Shown in pieces: positions 63,332 to 64,000 of a stretch of DNA of 64,000 bases. The notes beneath the pieces were generated by a model. The model did no database searches. It was not told where the DNA came from and was given only the letters and a program-made list of their open reading frames with translations. This DNA is from an uncultured Rhizobiaceae group bacterium. GTDB lineage: Bacteria > Pseudomonadota > Alphaproteobacteria > Rhizobiales > Rhizobiaceae. Numbering within the stretch: position 1 is the stretch's first letter; each line of letters starts with the position of its first letter. The position numbers and the translations under genes were made by a program. The DNA lies in NCBI GenBank assembly GCA_937958815.1, contig CALGMR010000006.1, positions 248,001 through 312,000 of the forward strand, written 5' to 3'.

Positions 63332-64000
63332 ATGCAACATGCACATCAAACACCTTTGGTATCCCCACAAAATGTGCCGCTCGACGGATCAATAAATGAT
63401 AGTCCCGACACGCTGTTTTTGATGGCATGTGACCGTTTCTGCGACGACAACAACGAAACACCTCTGACTGCTCCACAGTTCAGTGAAGCCTTCTATTTGT
63501 TAATTGACGAAGTGAGTTCTGAAACGAAACAAGCTGTGGCGCGGGCGGTGGCAAACACGCCACACACCCCCCGGGCAATTGCTTTGTATTTTGCCATGGA
63601 ACCGATTGATATCGCTGCACCGGTGCTTTCACGATCCAAAACGTTTGGACAATTGGACTTGCTTCGCATTCTTGAAGCAACAAGCGTTGAACATGCTCAA
63701 GTGATTGCTGAACGCGATGATCTTGGACGAACTGTCATTGAGCGTCTTTATGCCCTTCAGGACCAAGCACTTGATGCAAAATTGGAAGCAAACGACACCA
63801 TTGAGCACAACATTGCAGAAAAATCTGCGCCTACGATGTTTGCAGCCATTCATGGGCAATTGGACCTGTCCAGCAAAACACGCGCCACTGAAGAAGCAAA
63901 GATTGAAGACGCGCAGGCTCCTCAACAGTCGGTGAGCAAGTCCGCAACCCACAAGCTTTTGAAAGCAGCAGCCCGTGGCAAACGTTTGAATGTTGAAGCC
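63332..64000 (+). CDS. DUF2336 domain protein, 3' end outside window
   Basis: An open frame of 223 codons from ATG 63332 to the window end, so C-terminally partial. The visible part contains the HEAT-like helical pattern of alphaproteobacterial DUF2336 proteins: RAVANTPHTPRAIALYFAMEPIDIAAPVLSRS, FGQLDLLRILEATSVEHAQVIAERDDL (about 70-135). The rest (140-223) is Ala/Glu/Lys rich. Function unknown. A hairpin sits directly before the start, which has no obvious ribosome site. Confidence 0.82.
   Translation, partial: MQHAHQTPLVSPQNVPLDGSINDSPDTLFLMACDRFCDDNNETPLTAPQFSEAFYLLIDEVSSETKQAVARAVANTPHTPRAIALYFAMEPIDIAAPVLSRSKTFGQLDLLRILEATSVEHAQVIAERDDLGRTVIERLYALQDQALDAKLEANDTIEHNIAEKSAPTMFAAIHGQLDLSSKTRATEEAKIEDAQAPQQSVSKSATHKLLKAAARGKRLNVEA

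Overview
The window looks like chromosome from a Hyphomicrobiales-type alphaproteobacterium, with moderate GC and a possible marine lifestyle. The evidence is the gene order ccmIEFH-degP-response regulator-kinase-glnE with a feuPQ-like pair beside it, the DUF1214/DUF1254 pair, a DUF2336 protein, a PleC/PdhS-type kinase, a long-form UvrB, and a Rhodobacter-type gene transfer agent (GTA) cluster. The species cannot be named from sequence alone. I saw no rRNA, tRNA, CRISPR array, insertion sequence or integrase.

Region 1 (1-15.97 kb) is housekeeping and accessory genes: a DUF533 protein, an Old Yellow Enzyme, an alpha/beta hydrolase-OsmC fusion, uvrB, several small exported proteins, a dimethylargininase-like enzyme, AMP nucleosidase, an EEP-family hydrolase, a type-4-like uracil-DNA glycosylase with altered active-site motifs, and an MFS transporter. 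Between 6.72 and 7.13 kb lie palindromic intergenic repeats in inverted orientation.

Region 2 (15.97-30.4 kb): a TPP riboswitch precedes thiM-thiE-thiD. The last gene of that tightly coupled unit is a TRAP-type solute-binding protein with no membrane subunits nearby. Next come a lone CoxL-like molybdenum hydroxylase large subunit, an EamA transporter, pgi, a TadG-like fragment, pepN and a PAS sensor kinase.

Region 3 (30.4-44.0 kb, all minus strand): in transcription order this is feuN-like, feuP, feuQ, a lipoprotein, ccmI, ccmE, ccmF, ccmH, degP, an OmpR-type regulator, its kinase, and glnE. It combines cytochrome c maturation, envelope stress handling and nitrogen control.

Region 4 (44.0-59.23 kb, all minus strand) is a complete-looking GTA structural operon: small and large terminase, portal, a membrane protein, protease, capsid, connectors, tail proteins, tape measure, and baseplate genes to the TIM-barrel 'megatron' protein. 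Most junctions overlap by 1-4 bases. Twelve bases beyond the last tail gene is a putative lysis cassette: a holin-like protein, an Rz-like protein, and a nested out-of-frame Rz1-like protein. A promoter-like TTGACA-N17-TAGTCT overlapping a perfect 7-1-7 palindrome lies upstream of the first GTA gene. This GTA plus lysis unit is the most interesting system here.

Region 5 (59.26-64.0 kb): a YcgN-type cysteine cluster protein, a class A penicillin-binding protein, the DUF1214/DUF1254 pair, and the start of a DUF2336 protein cut by the window end.
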